From the NCBI GenBank assembly GCA_041741535.1, contig JBGSJV010000103.1:1-64000 (forward strand): a DNA stretch of 64,000 nucleotides. Reading direction: 5' to 3'. The notes below the pieces were generated by a model, which did not search any database, was not told the origin of the DNA, and saw only the letters and a list, made by a program, of their open reading frames with translations. Both the position numbers and the translations under genes were made by a program. The first letter of the stretch is position 1, and every line of letters starts with the position of its first letter. The DNA is from M30B19 sp041741535. Its GTDB lineage: Bacteria > Planctomycetota > Planctomycetia > Pirellulales > Pirellulaceae. Positions 19,213-27,350 of this stretch are shown piece after piece.

Positions 19213-19640
19213 GTGGAGATTGGTACACAAGATCCAACCACAAACGAGCGCCGCCCCCGACCGGTTGATCCGGTCGGAGCGAGAGCTTTGAGGTTAGAAA
19301 GGCGCCGAGCACGAGACGCCCCCGTACCGGCTCGTCCGGTCGGAGCGGAAGCTTTGAGGTTAGAGAAACGCCCCGCGCGGAAATGCGGTCGAAGGACAGA
19401 CTCGTTTAGCAAACGAACTTCACCGAGACCGCAATGATTCTCGCTCGCAAGTCCGGGCGGTCCGTACCCAAGATGAGTATCGATCGGCCTACTTGCAGAT
19501 GTACCTGAAGCGAAGTCGGTCCTACGGCCTTCAAAACCTACCCCACTGATGATTCTAGTTTTTGCGAGTTCGTTCTAACTTCAAAACTGTCGCTCCGACG
19601 GGACGAGCCACGTCGGGGGCGGTTGTTGGGACTATTGCAA
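19213..19640 (-). repeat. Composite palindromic repeat, degenerate copies
   Basis: Read on the minus strand, 19380-19450 gives the module CTTGCGAGCG...TTGCGGTCTCGG...GTTTGCTAAACGAG, followed by two hairpin units with arms ACCGG/CCGGT and CGACCGG/CCGGTCG (19340-19225). 19460-19535 carries the leader module with GGCCGATCG. A further diverged hairpin with arms CGACG/CGTCG is at 19590-19620. The same module order is found at 34.4-37.4 and 44.7-44.95 kb. Confidence 0.7.
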
Positions 19641-19807
19641 GAAGCGATGGTGGGCACGCCATGGTAACGTCCTAAATGTTGCTCACGATTGAAGGTCCGT
19701 CCTGGCTCTGGTTTTGAATTGATTTGTTCGAACCTTTCGCCCCATTCGGGGCTGATGCAAATCGGGTCGATGCCCAAACCGACGGTTGCCACCGTCGGTT
19801 ACATGCG

Positions 19808-20072
19808 GGCACGGCTACGCCGTTCAAATCCTTGTGGTCGCGTCAATCGACGCAGCCATAAACGTTCGGGCGGGGACGGCTACGCCGTTCAATTTCCTGT
19901 CGATTGAAAAAATCGAGACCGCCAGACACGTTCGGGTCGGAGAGTCGGCTACATGCTGGCACGGCTACGCCGTTCAAATCCTATTGGTTGCGTCAAGCGA
20001 GACCGCCAGACACGTTCGGGTCGGAAAGTCGCGGAGCGACGACAGCGTGTAGCTGCGGGTGTCAACCCGCAG
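19808..20072. repeat. Short repeats ACGGCTACGCCGTTCAA and hairpin
   Basis: The motif GGCACGGCTACGCCGTTCAA occurs near 19808 and 19958, with a variant near 19873. CCAGACACGTTCGGGTCGG occurs twice (about 19922 and 20008). A perfect hairpin CTGCGGGT-GTCA-ACCCGCAG ends the block (20053-20072). No gene is supported here. Confidence 0.6.
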
Positions 20073-20125
20073 TTTCATGCACCCGACGTGAGCCAAGTCG
20101 CGAAGCAACGACAGGTGGGCACGAC

Positions 20126-20387
20126 ATGGTTCGACAAGTGGTTTTATCAAGCGATCTATTGGTACTTGGTCGAACAGATTGCTGAGCGATTGAAGTCCGG
20201 CGAACTTCGCAATCCGAAGATCTACGAATTCAATCCCGACGCGGTGTACGATCCCAAACGACACCGCAAGAAAAGCTGTGATCAGACACGGCGAACGAAG
20301 AACCAAGCACGACGAACCAATCATCAAGAAGAACTTCAAACCGGCATCCCACCACCAAGGGAAAAGACATCGAGGAAAATAACCTAA
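20126..20387 (+). pseudogene. Possible gene fragment, unknown
   Basis: One frame ending at 20387 has protein-like composition for about 45 residues (WFYQAIYWYLVEQIAERLKS, then ELRNPKIYEFNPDAVYDPKR) and then a low-complexity basic tail. No start codon with a ribosome site precedes it in that frame. It may be the tail of a lost gene in the RHS island. Confidence 0.3.
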
Positions 20388-20433
20388 CCAAACTGTCGCA
20401 CCTGACGCGACGGACAAGATTCAACTTTCCGCA

Positions 20434-20594
20434 GCAATCAAAACCGCCTGCCTTGCTACCGGTCTGCAACCACTTCAAGTTCAGCAACGGCAAATCAACT
20501 TCGTCGCCTGACTCATCCTCGACATCGGCACTCAATCGCACGGACATTCAATTCAAACATTGACGCGAAGCTCAAGAATCGGCCCATCTTTCGG
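20434..20594. repeat. 161-bp direct repeat, copy 2
   Basis: Imperfect copy of 18913-19073, with the same length and the same end sequences. It lies just before the convergent immunity-gene candidate. Confidence 0.8.
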
Positions 20595-20661
20595 TAAGCG
20601 AACCACATGCCAATCAAACACAGCCTAGCGGCAGCGCCATGCCTATTTATCCAAATCAGGC

Positions 20662-21279
20662 TTACTCATGGTTCTTTCTTGTACCCAAGAATTCCTCGTA
20701 CGCACGTAAGACCGGACGATCGGTGGTTTCACCTTCATTCCACGCGACACCTTTAAGTAGGAAAATGTCGGTTTCGGAGATTTTTGGGGCGAACGCCGCA
20801 TCAAACTCTAAAATCGCCGCGACACGGACAACCCGACTGCTTTGCCTTGACACAAGAATCACCAGATGTGTCGGTTGGAATCGGGTTCCCTGCATATCCT
20901 GATGGACACCTCCGTCCCGATAGCTCCGGCCGAATTGAGACCTAATTATCTCAAGTGACTGTAAAACCAAGTCGGTATCTCTCTTGTCTTCGTCTTTTTG
21001 AGGGTAAACATAGGAAACTGATGCAAGATCCTTATTTACCACGGAGTAGAAGTTCGTGTTTTCTGGACGTTTTCCGCCATACGTTGAAGTCGTCCAGACG
21101 TTTAAATGGACTTTATTTGTGCCTATATTTGCAACGTCGCATCCAATAAACCACAGCAACATTGCTCCGATAACTGAAACATTTAATACATCACTGGGAA
21201 TCCAAGCTAGTTTGTATGAACGACGATAGCGTGGTTCGCTTTGAAACGGCAATTGATTAAGGCCCCACATAGAAACCAC
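20662..21279 (-). CDS. Candidate RHS immunity protein, predicted lipoprotein
   Basis: 205 residues, overlapping the end of the RHS tip gene by 23 bp on the same strand, the usual place for an immunity gene. After a basic N terminus there is a hydrophobic stretch ending in a lipobox-like site (VIGAMLLWFIGC), so the product may be anchored to the membrane and face the periplasm. The remainder is soluble (EIIRSQFGRSYRDGGVHQDM...). I do not recognise the family. A second in-frame ATG is at 21270. Role inferred from position only. Confidence 0.6.
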   Translation of the reverse strand: MVSMWGLNQLPFQSEPRYRRSYKLAWIPSDVLNVSVIGAMLLWFIGCDVANIGTNKVHLNVWTTSTYGGKRPENTNFYSVVNKDLASVSYVYPQKDEDKRDTDLVLQSLEIIRSQFGRSYRDGGVHQDMQGTRFQPTHLVILVSRQSSRVVRVAAILEFDAAFAPKISETDIFLLKGVAWNEGETTDRPVLRAYEEFLGTRKNHE

Positions 21280-22513
21280 CTCTCGGACAAACTGAGTTTA
21301 CAAACTCACGCCAATCGAACGTATAGCCGCCCCAATCTATAGTTCGTCGCTGCGTGTTTTCAATTTGAGTTGTCGAGGGAAGGTGAACCGTCGAACCAAC
21401 ACTCAAGTTGAGCCTGCCAATTGCCAATGAAACAGGTCCATTCGACTTAATATTGCATTTCTTCAACATGGAATGAGACCACCAGGCACAATTGGTTCCA
21501 CCTACTTGGTAGGGACAATCAAGACGTCCGTCATTCCAATCAGTATTCGGACTATGATAGCTAGATCCTATTGACTGTTCGTTCCCGTCTCTATCGGGTC
21601 CGAGCCTTTTGTGTCCACCAATCTCAAAACCAACGCCGTTTTCAAGCCCCCAGGTTAGTATACTTTCGATTAATTCTTCTTCTTTTCCGAGCCCATCTTC
21701 AATCAGGTACCATGAATACATCGCTTCAGGCAGAGACCCGCCCATTAGATTCTTCGGGTCATTGCACCAAATTCTACTCTTGTTTTCGCGATTGGCATCC
21801 CACATCCCCTTTGCCCAGCAGTCCGGATGGAAAGAAAATGAGTAATACAGTCCGTCGGCTCTTTTGACAACTAAGTAAAAATGTGATTGATAACCTGCGA
21901 GATGAGCACTATTGTTCCAGATAGCTTCTCCACAACTACTATTTCCGAACGCCCTGACTACGATCCATACCTCACGACCAAGAGGATCTAGATTTGTTAT
22001 CCCAAAATACCCCCGGTACAAACTCATCCCATCCACATACCCCAGTGGATCTCTGGACACAAACCCACCGGTCGAGGGATCGTACCAGCGGGCGCGGAAG
22101 TGGTAGAGGTTGAGGTCGGCGTCAAACTCGCGGCCGGTGTACGTGTAGCGGTTGGCGTAAGTGCTGGTGGTGCGAACGGTGCCACTGGGGTCGTAGATCC
22201 CCAGCGTGCCATACGCAGTGTAAGAGTAACGTTCCACCAGCGTACCAGCGGCGTTGGTCAGGCCGACGATGGAATACTGTTGGTTGCGATGGTAGGACGG
22301 ATTTGAGGTTTTTGGTTTTGAACTGCGAAAAGACGAAGAGAGCGGTGGCGTTGATGTGGTTCTTTGATGTCGAGATAAGTGCGGAGGATCGGCTAACACG
22401 TTGACGCCCTCGATGCGTTGGCTCCCTTGGTCGGAACTAGGGGTGATTCTAATCGAGCACTTACGCCCGCAGCAAGCGAAATCAGCTACGGCAGACTGGG
22501 ATTTTTTAGGCAT
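21257..22513 (-). CDS. Orphan RHS tip with variable C-terminal toxin domain
   Basis: 418 residues. Residues about 72-178 are the RHS-associated core: YHRNQQYSIVGLTNAAGTLV, YTGREFDADLNLYHFRARWY, STGGFVSRDPLGYVDG and the NLDPLG junction. Residues 180-418 are an unrelated C-terminal domain, as in polymorphic toxins. It contains SHFYLVV (His211) followed about 130 residues later by GGTNCAWWSHSM (Cys342), an order seen in permuted papain-like (NlpC/LRAT) enzymes; this assignment is tentative. Residues 1-70 are not RHS-like and arise from the 86-bp repeat, so the large N-terminal shell is missing. It may be a displaced tip cassette or a remnant. The next gene overlaps its end. Confidence 0.75.
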   Translation of the reverse strand: MPKKSQSAVADFACCGRKCSIRITPSSDQGSQRIEGVNVLADPPHLSRHQRTTSTPPLSSSFRSSKPKTSNPSYHRNQQYSIVGLTNAAGTLVERYSYTAYGTLGIYDPSGTVRTTSTYANRYTYTGREFDADLNLYHFRARWYDPSTGGFVSRDPLGYVDGMSLYRGYFGITNLDPLGREVWIVVRAFGNSSCGEAIWNNSAHLAGYQSHFYLVVKRADGLYYSFSFHPDCWAKGMWDANRENKSRIWCNDPKNLMGGSLPEAMYSWYLIEDGLGKEEELIESILTWGLENGVGFEIGGHKRLGPDRDGNEQSIGSSYHSPNTDWNDGRLDCPYQVGGTNCAWWSHSMLKKCNIKSNGPVSLAIGRLNLSVGSTVHLPSTTQIENTQRRTIDWGGYTFDWREFVNSVCPRGGFYVGP

Positions 22514-22531
22514 GGCTCAGGTGAGCAAAGG
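22446..22531. repeat. 86-bp direct repeat flanking the RHS island, right copy
   Basis: Partner of 19085-19170. It includes the ATG (22513) of the RHS tip frame on the minus strand. Confidence 0.8.
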
Positions 22532-22559
22532 TCGGACGATTCAATTCGACCAACCGAGA

Positions 22560-22745
22560 CCGGAATGATTTACCACCCCAAGTCCGGGGAGTTCGTACTC
22601 GAAATCAAACACGATCGGCCTAATTGCAGACGTGCTAGAAGCAAAGTCTGCTTCACGGCCTTTAAAACCTTGGAGCCCGTTCTATAGCTGGCCTGTAGCT
22701 GACCAGTCATCACCCCATTGGCGTAAAGCCAATGGTGGCGACTGC
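22560..22745 (-). repeat. Composite palindromic repeat, leader module
   Basis: On the minus strand it reads hairpin CCATTGGC-TTTAC-GCCAATGG, then TTTTAAAGGCCGTG...GACTTTGCTTC, then TTAGGCCGATCG. This is the order of the modules at 34.43-34.58 and 34.96-35.09 kb. Otherwise the 380 bp between the RHS tip and the selenoprotein gene has no gene. Confidence 0.7.
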
Positions 22746-22895
22746 TCATGCACTGCCAATCGAGCAGTGAGGACTAGAATCCGACGGATGCGGCTTTCGC
22801 CACCTATCTTGCAATCCGAACCGCCAGCGTCTAAAAGTCTTTCGTAAGATCGAGCAAACAAATTGACTCATCCGCAGCGATACCAGGAACCCGGG

Positions 22896-24371
22896 ATGCA
22901 ACTTATGGGAAAATTGAATCATTTTCGGTCCATTGGGCGAGGGATTTCTTGGTTTTCGACGATCGTGTTGCTTGCATCCGTCGCAACCGTTGCCGCTGAC
23001 GAATATGCACCACAAGTTGGTTCGAGTCATGTCGCGTTCACGCTTCCAGCCATTGACGATGGCCGGCCGGTTTCGCTCGCGCAGTTTCGCGGCAAGAAGG
23101 TGCTCTTGATTCAGTTTGCTTCGTGGTGAGCGGGCTGCCGCCAACATGTGCCGGTCTGGCACAACAAGACCAAAGATTGGGTGGCGTCGGGTAAGTTGGT
23201 TGTTCTCGGGATCACTCAAGAACAACACCCTGATCGTTGCCGACTGTTCGCTCAGTGGCAAAAGTTTGATTGGCCCATTCTTTGGGACCCGATCAACTCT
23301 CTGGAATCAACGGCCGTACCCATTGTCATTGCGATCGATGAACATGGCATCGTTCGTTCTACCCGTCCGCTCCCCGAGACACTGGAAGCAGAATTTCTGA
23401 ACGTTGCGTTTTCACCGGCTGGTGGCGAAGCGATCACCAATTCAAACAATGCTGCTCAGCAATCAACACGACCGGACCTCGCCTCCTTGCAGCAAAAAGC
23501 CCAGCAAGAAAAAACCGCCGGTGCCCAGCTCGAATTTGCGGACGCCGCGATCTTGTGGGGCGGGACCACGGAAGTGACGACGGCGATCGATGCGTACTCG
23601 AACGCGTTGCTACAAGCACCCGATGATGGGGCTGCCCTGTTTCGTCGCGGAGTGGCGTATCGGATTCGCTATGATTCGGAACGGCGGCAACCTGACGACT
23701 TTCAAAAAGCGGTCTTGAGTTGGGAACATGCATTGGACAAGAATCCCAACCAGTACATTTGGCGTCGTCGGATCCAACAATATGGTCCACGACTGGAGAA
23801 ACCTTATTCGTTTTACGATTGGGTCGAACAGGCTCGCAACGAAATCATCGCGCGCGGGGAAACTCCCGTGACGTTGATCGTCGATCCGCAGGGAGCGGAA
23901 TTGGCTCGGCCGGCTCGTGCGTTTGGCGTGGCTCCGGAAGAAGCTAAATCTCCCGACCCTGCAGGTCGCATCCAGCGCGACACGGATGGCTTGATCGTGC
24001 CGGAAATCATATTGGTGCCATCTCGCGTTCGCCCCGGCGGTTCCACTCGAGTCCACATCGCGCTGGCCCCCAACTCGGAACTCCGTGCCCATTGGAATAA
24101 CGAATCCGAACCGCTTGTCCTTTGGGTGGAGTGTCCTGATGGCTGGAAAGTTTCGCAAAGTCGTCATGTGGTTGCTCCGTTAGATGGCCAACCAACGAGC
24201 GACGAAACTCGCCGCATTGATTTTGAGGTCCAGATTCCGCAGGATGCGAAGGGATCCATCCAGCTTCAAGTTTTCGCTCTCTACAATGTTTGTGAGGACA
24301 AAGACGGAGTCTGTCAGTATTTGCGTCAAGACTTGCTGATCCCCATCCAAGTCAATTCGGAACCACAATAG
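22896..24371 (+). CDS. Predicted selenoprotein: secreted thioredoxin-fold/TPR protein (UGA = Sec78)
   Basis: One continuous frame of 491 residues interrupted only by TGA at 23127-23129. The ATG at 22896 has AGGAA seven bases upstream. Signal peptide about 1-37 (ending ATVAA-DE), thioredoxin/TlpA-like domain about 40-160, TPR-like helices about 190-290 (ALLQAPDDGAALFRRGVAYR), and a beta-rich C-terminal domain. The redox motif reads FASW-UGA-AGCRQHVP, so the UGA replaces the first Cys of the CxxC; Cys81 is the second. Twenty-three bases after the UGA lies a perfect stem TGTGCC/GGCACA with loop GGTCT (23147-23163), like the apical part of bacterial SECIS elements. Frame and homology resume directly after the UGA. 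A nonsense mutation is the alternative, but the hairpin and placement make Sec much more likely. Confidence 0.82.
23147..23163 (+). promoter_or_regulatory. Bacterial SECIS-like hairpin
   Basis: Six-base-pair stem TGTGCC/GGCACA closing the pentaloop GGTCT, with the loop 23 nt after the in-frame UGA. Known bacterial SECIS hairpins sit at a similar distance and present a GG-containing loop to SelB; the E. coli fdhF loop also contains GGUCU. Confidence 0.78.
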
Positions 24372-24548
24372 GTTTTCTCCCAAACTGGGTCCGCCGCTTT
24401 GCAGGGCATGTAAAAATCTCGGACAAAAAGGCAGGACCGGTGTGGGTCAGCCCCTTTTGGGACAGAGCCTAGGAAAAACGCTCGTGATGTCGCATAATGA
24501 GACGGTGCCGAATCGGCTGGTTCTGAGACTTCTAGATTTGCGAGACAC

Positions 24549-26387
24549 ATGAGCGCGTCCCCGAAAATTCCCACGATCGGCTTGGAAATGAAAGTTGGCC
24601 CCCGAGCTGGGTCACGGTTCGAACTGGATCCGAAAATCAAGACGTTAATTGGCCGCGGAATGCAGTGCCAGATCCAGTTGCAGGACCCACAAAGCTCGCG
24701 AATCCACGCGACGGTTTACTTCGACGACGATCGTTGGTGGATTCGCGATACCGAAAGCTCCAATGGGACGTACGTTAATGGGCAACGGATCAACCATGCT
24801 CAACTAAGCTACGGCAACGAGTTCCGGATTGGTTCGACGGTGTTCAGCTTCCAGCAGTTCACGGGCCCAGCGGCGGGCAGCGACCATCGTTCGACGATCG
24901 ACCAAACGGTTGTCTTTGAAAATCAATTACCGCATGACGACACCGGCCAGTACACACTGGGCTTCTTAAAGAACGTGGCCCAAGGCGAAGATTTTTTCTT
25001 CTTGTTCCAATTGGCCGTCAAGCTGCTCGGGGCCGAAACTCCCGAACAAGTCGTGCGACTGAGCCTGGAGCGATTGGTCCAGCGCACCGATGCCAACGTC
25101 GCGGGCTTTTTGTGGCTCAACGAAACGGGTCAACTCAAACCCAAAATCGTGTGGCCGGACGATGAGTCGCAAAACATTCAACTGCAACCCAAACTGACCG
25201 ACCGAGTGGTCCAACATCGCCGAGCGATACGCGTGGAGCATGAAACGGAAAACGGCAAACGCGAGTTCGTTGATTCGATCTGTGTTCCCGTCCTGCGCGA
25301 GGGCGCCGTGGTCGGAGCCGTCCATATTTACCGACGACAACACAAGTTTCGGGATGAGCATTTTCGTTTGGCCTGTTCCGCTGCGAATATTATGGCGTTG
25401 GGACTGACCCGGGCCAATCGACACGCATTGTTGGAAGCTGAAAACGAACGCTTGGCCAAATCGGCCGCCGAATCCGACGAATTATTGGGCGAGAGCAAAC
25501 CGATTCAACAACTCAAGGCCAAGATCCAAAAAATCTCGAAGGCCACCGGATGCGTGTTGGTGCGCGGCGAAAGCGGTTCCGGCAAAGAGCTTGTCGCTCG
25601 AGCATTGCATCGCTCCAGTCCCCGGAGTGACCGCCCGCTATTGTCGGTCAATTGCGCGGCGATCCCGCGCGATCTGATGGAGAGCCAACTGTTCGGCCAT
25701 CGCAAAGGGGCCTTCACGAGTGCGGATTCGGATCATCAAGGTTGGTTCCAACAAGCCGATAGTGGGACGCTGTTCTTGGACGAGGTCGGAGAATTGACCT
25801 TGGACGGACAAGCGAAACTTTTGCGGATCTTGGAGGGCCACCCATTCTTGCCGGTCGGTGGCACGCAACAATTGACGGTCGACGTCCGAGTGATCTGCGC
25901 GACGAACCGCGATCTGCGCGAGTTTGTCGAAGAGAAGAAGTTTCGCGAGGACTTGTTCTACCGGCTCAGTGTGTTCGAACTTTACGTTCCACCCCTGCGC
26001 GAACGTGGTCCGGACATTCAGTTGTTGGTCGAACATTTCTTGGATGTGTTCAAACACAAACACGGGCGGCCCGACCTGAAGCTATCTCCCGAGGGTCGTC
26101 AAAAGCTCTTGGGATATCAATGGCCAGGGAATGTTCGTCAGTTGCGGAACGTCATCGATAGCGCCGTGATCATGGCCGATTCCGATTTGATTCTGGCCGA
26201 GGACTTGGGGTTGACCTCGACCAGTCCCGATCGCATGGAAACTTTGCGAATCGATCATTGGGAACGCAAATTGATTATTGAAGCCCTGCAACGTTCCGAG
26301 AGCAATATTCCTCAAGCGGCCAAGTTACTGGGGATCTCCCGCGCGACGTTGTACCGCAAAATAGACGACTACGGATTGAAGCGATAG
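24549..26387 (+). CDS. FHA- and GAF-containing sigma54-dependent activator
   Basis: Bacterial enhancer-binding protein of 612 residues. N-terminal FHA domain (about 33-90; LIGRGMQCQIQLQDPQSSRIH and SSNGTYVNG) recognises phosphothreonine, linking it to Ser/Thr kinase signalling. A GAF-like domain (about 150-295) follows, then the AAA+ module with Walker A GESGSGKE, Walker B LFLDEVGEL, the loop GAFTSA in place of the usual GAFTGA, and RDLREFVEEKKFREDLFYRL. The C terminus is a Fis-type HTH (NIPQAAKLLGISRATLYRKI). It opens promoters bound by RNA polymerase-sigma54. The Ser in the sigma54-contacting loop may weaken or alter contact. The next gene starts directly at the stop. Confidence 0.92.
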   Translation: MSASPKIPTIGLEMKVGPRAGSRFELDPKIKTLIGRGMQCQIQLQDPQSSRIHATVYFDDDRWWIRDTESSNGTYVNGQRINHAQLSYGNEFRIGSTVFSFQQFTGPAAGSDHRSTIDQTVVFENQLPHDDTGQYTLGFLKNVAQGEDFFFLFQLAVKLLGAETPEQVVRLSLERLVQRTDANVAGFLWLNETGQLKPKIVWPDDESQNIQLQPKLTDRVVQHRRAIRVEHETENGKREFVDSICVPVLREGAVVGAVHIYRRQHKFRDEHFRLACSAANIMALGLTRANRHALLEAENERLAKSAAESDELLGESKPIQQLKAKIQKISKATGCVLVRGESGSGKELVARALHRSSPRSDRPLLSVNCAAIPRDLMESQLFGHRKGAFTSADSDHQGWFQQADSGTLFLDEVGELTLDGQAKLLRILEGHPFLPVGGTQQLTVDVRVICATNRDLREFVEEKKFREDLFYRLSVFELYVPPLRERGPDIQLLVEHFLDVFKHKHGRPDLKLSPEGRQKLLGYQWPGNVRQLRNVIDSAVIMADSDLILAEDLGLTSTSPDRMETLRIDHWERKLIIEALQRSESNIPQAAKLLGISRATLYRKIDDYGLKR

Positions 26388-26651
26388 ATGTTCACCGCGT
26401 ATCAATGTCCCACTTCCCGTCGACCGTTGACGTTGGCCTCCGCAGAACTGGTGGCCAAGGTGAACCAACAAATTGCTGATCAACGCCTCGTGACCGTAGA
26501 AGGGCAGGGCGTTTTGCAACCGGTCGACGGCGGCTGGTACTGTCGGCAATCGCGACGATTTTATCCGGTGCGCGACGGAATCTTATGTTTGATCGCCGAC
26601 CAAGCCATGGATTTACCTCAACCTGTGTTCACGGAGCAAGACCTGACATGA
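26388..26651 (+). CDS. Trm112/UPF0434-like small protein
   Basis: 87 residues starting immediately after the activator stop. CPTSRRPL near the N terminus and RRFYPVRDGILCLIADQA near the C terminus match the Trm112 family, which in other organisms activates methyltransferases. Only Cys8 and Cys47 (WYCRQSRRF) are present, so zinc binding would be incomplete. Its stop overlaps the HIT gene start (ATGA), indicating an operon of activator, Trm112-like and HIT genes. Confidence 0.8.
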   Translation: MFTAYQCPTSRRPLTLASAELVAKVNQQIADQRLVTVEGQGVLQPVDGGWYCRQSRRFYPVRDGILCLIADQAMDLPQPVFTEQDLT

Positions 26652-26995
26652 CCCCAGCCAAGACCATTTTTAAACGCATCATCGACGGCGAGATTCCTGC
26701 CAAGATCGTTCTGGAGAACGAACGTTTCTTAGCATTTCACGATGTATCGCCGCAAGCGCCGGTCCATGTGTTGGTGATTCCGAAACACGAGATCGTTAGT
26801 TTGGCGGATGTTGGCCCAGCGGACGCGGCTTGGTTGGGTGGGATCATGGTATTCATCCACGACGTTGCCGAGCACTTGGGGCTTATAAAGGGCTATCGAG
26901 TCGTCACGAACATCGGCAGCGACGGCGGCCAAAGCGTCCCCCACCTCCACTTCCACATCTTAGGCCAACGCCAACTCCAATGGCCACCAGGATAG
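26648..26995 (+). CDS. HIT-family (histidine triad) nucleotide hydrolase
   Basis: 115 residues, HINT type. TIFKRIIDGEIPAKIVLEN at the N terminus, and the triad in SVPHLHFHILGQRQ with the usual terminal WPPG. It hydrolyses purine-nucleotide phosphoramidates such as AMP-lysine. The ATG at 26648 overlaps the preceding stop by four bases. The TAG stop (26993-26995) is contributed by the first copy of the GAGCGA...TCGCTC repeat. Confidence 0.93.
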   Translation: MTPAKTIFKRIIDGEIPAKIVLENERFLAFHDVSPQAPVHVLVIPKHEIVSLADVGPADAAWLGGIMVFIHDVAEHLGLIKGYRVVTNIGSDGGQSVPHLHFHILGQRQLQWPPG

Positions 26996-27083
26996 TAGAG
27001 CGAGCGCCCCGATCGCTACGCAAATAGTAAAGCGATCGCCCCGATCGCTCCCGCAAATAGTAGAGCGAGCGCCCCGATCGCTC
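26992..27083 (+). repeat. GAGCGA/TCGCTC repeat family, three forward copies
   Basis: Copies at 26992-27017, 27024-27050 and 27057-27083, each about 27 bp: ATAGTA leader, then arms GAGCGA and TCGCTC around GCGCCCC. The middle copy has AGCGATCG/CGATCGCT arms, extending the stem. The cluster begins at the HIT stop codon. Frames through the copies are spurious. Confidence 0.9.
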
Positions 27084-27185
27084 TGGATGCAAGACAAACG
27101 CGGCCCCAACCAACGCCTCGAATCGGGAACCGTCTGTTTCTCGCTCCAAATGTTCCAGCAAACTCAAAGTTCTTCTCCTCCCCAG

Positions 27186-27321
27186 GAGCGATCGGGGCGC
27201 TCGCTCTACTATTTCTCCCCAGGAGCGCTCGGGGCGCTCGCTCTACTATATCTCCCCAGGAGCGATCGGGGCGCTCGCTCTACTATTTCTCGCCGAGCGA
27301 TTGGAGCGCTCGCTCTACTAT
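27186..27321 (-). repeat. GAGCGA/TCGCTC repeat family, four inverted copies
   Basis: Copies at 27186-27212, 27223-27249, 27260-27286 and 27295-27321, all inverted relative to the 26992-27083 group, so the two groups face each other across about 100 bp. Open frames upstream of TerC are generated by these copies and should not be taken as an N-terminal extension. Confidence 0.9.
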
Positions 27322-27350
27322 CCGAGGCACGTCCATTTGAAGCGGTGAAA

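Noticed and set aside
23127..23129. Two separate genes split at the TGA
   Set aside because: The frame and thioredoxin homology continue without shift; the second part would start inside the active-site motif. Selenocysteine explains it better.
27087..27350. N-terminal extension of the TerC protein
   Set aside because: The extension translates the inverted palindromic repeats (recurring RSGRSLYY/ALGALALL-like peptides) and has no protein homology.
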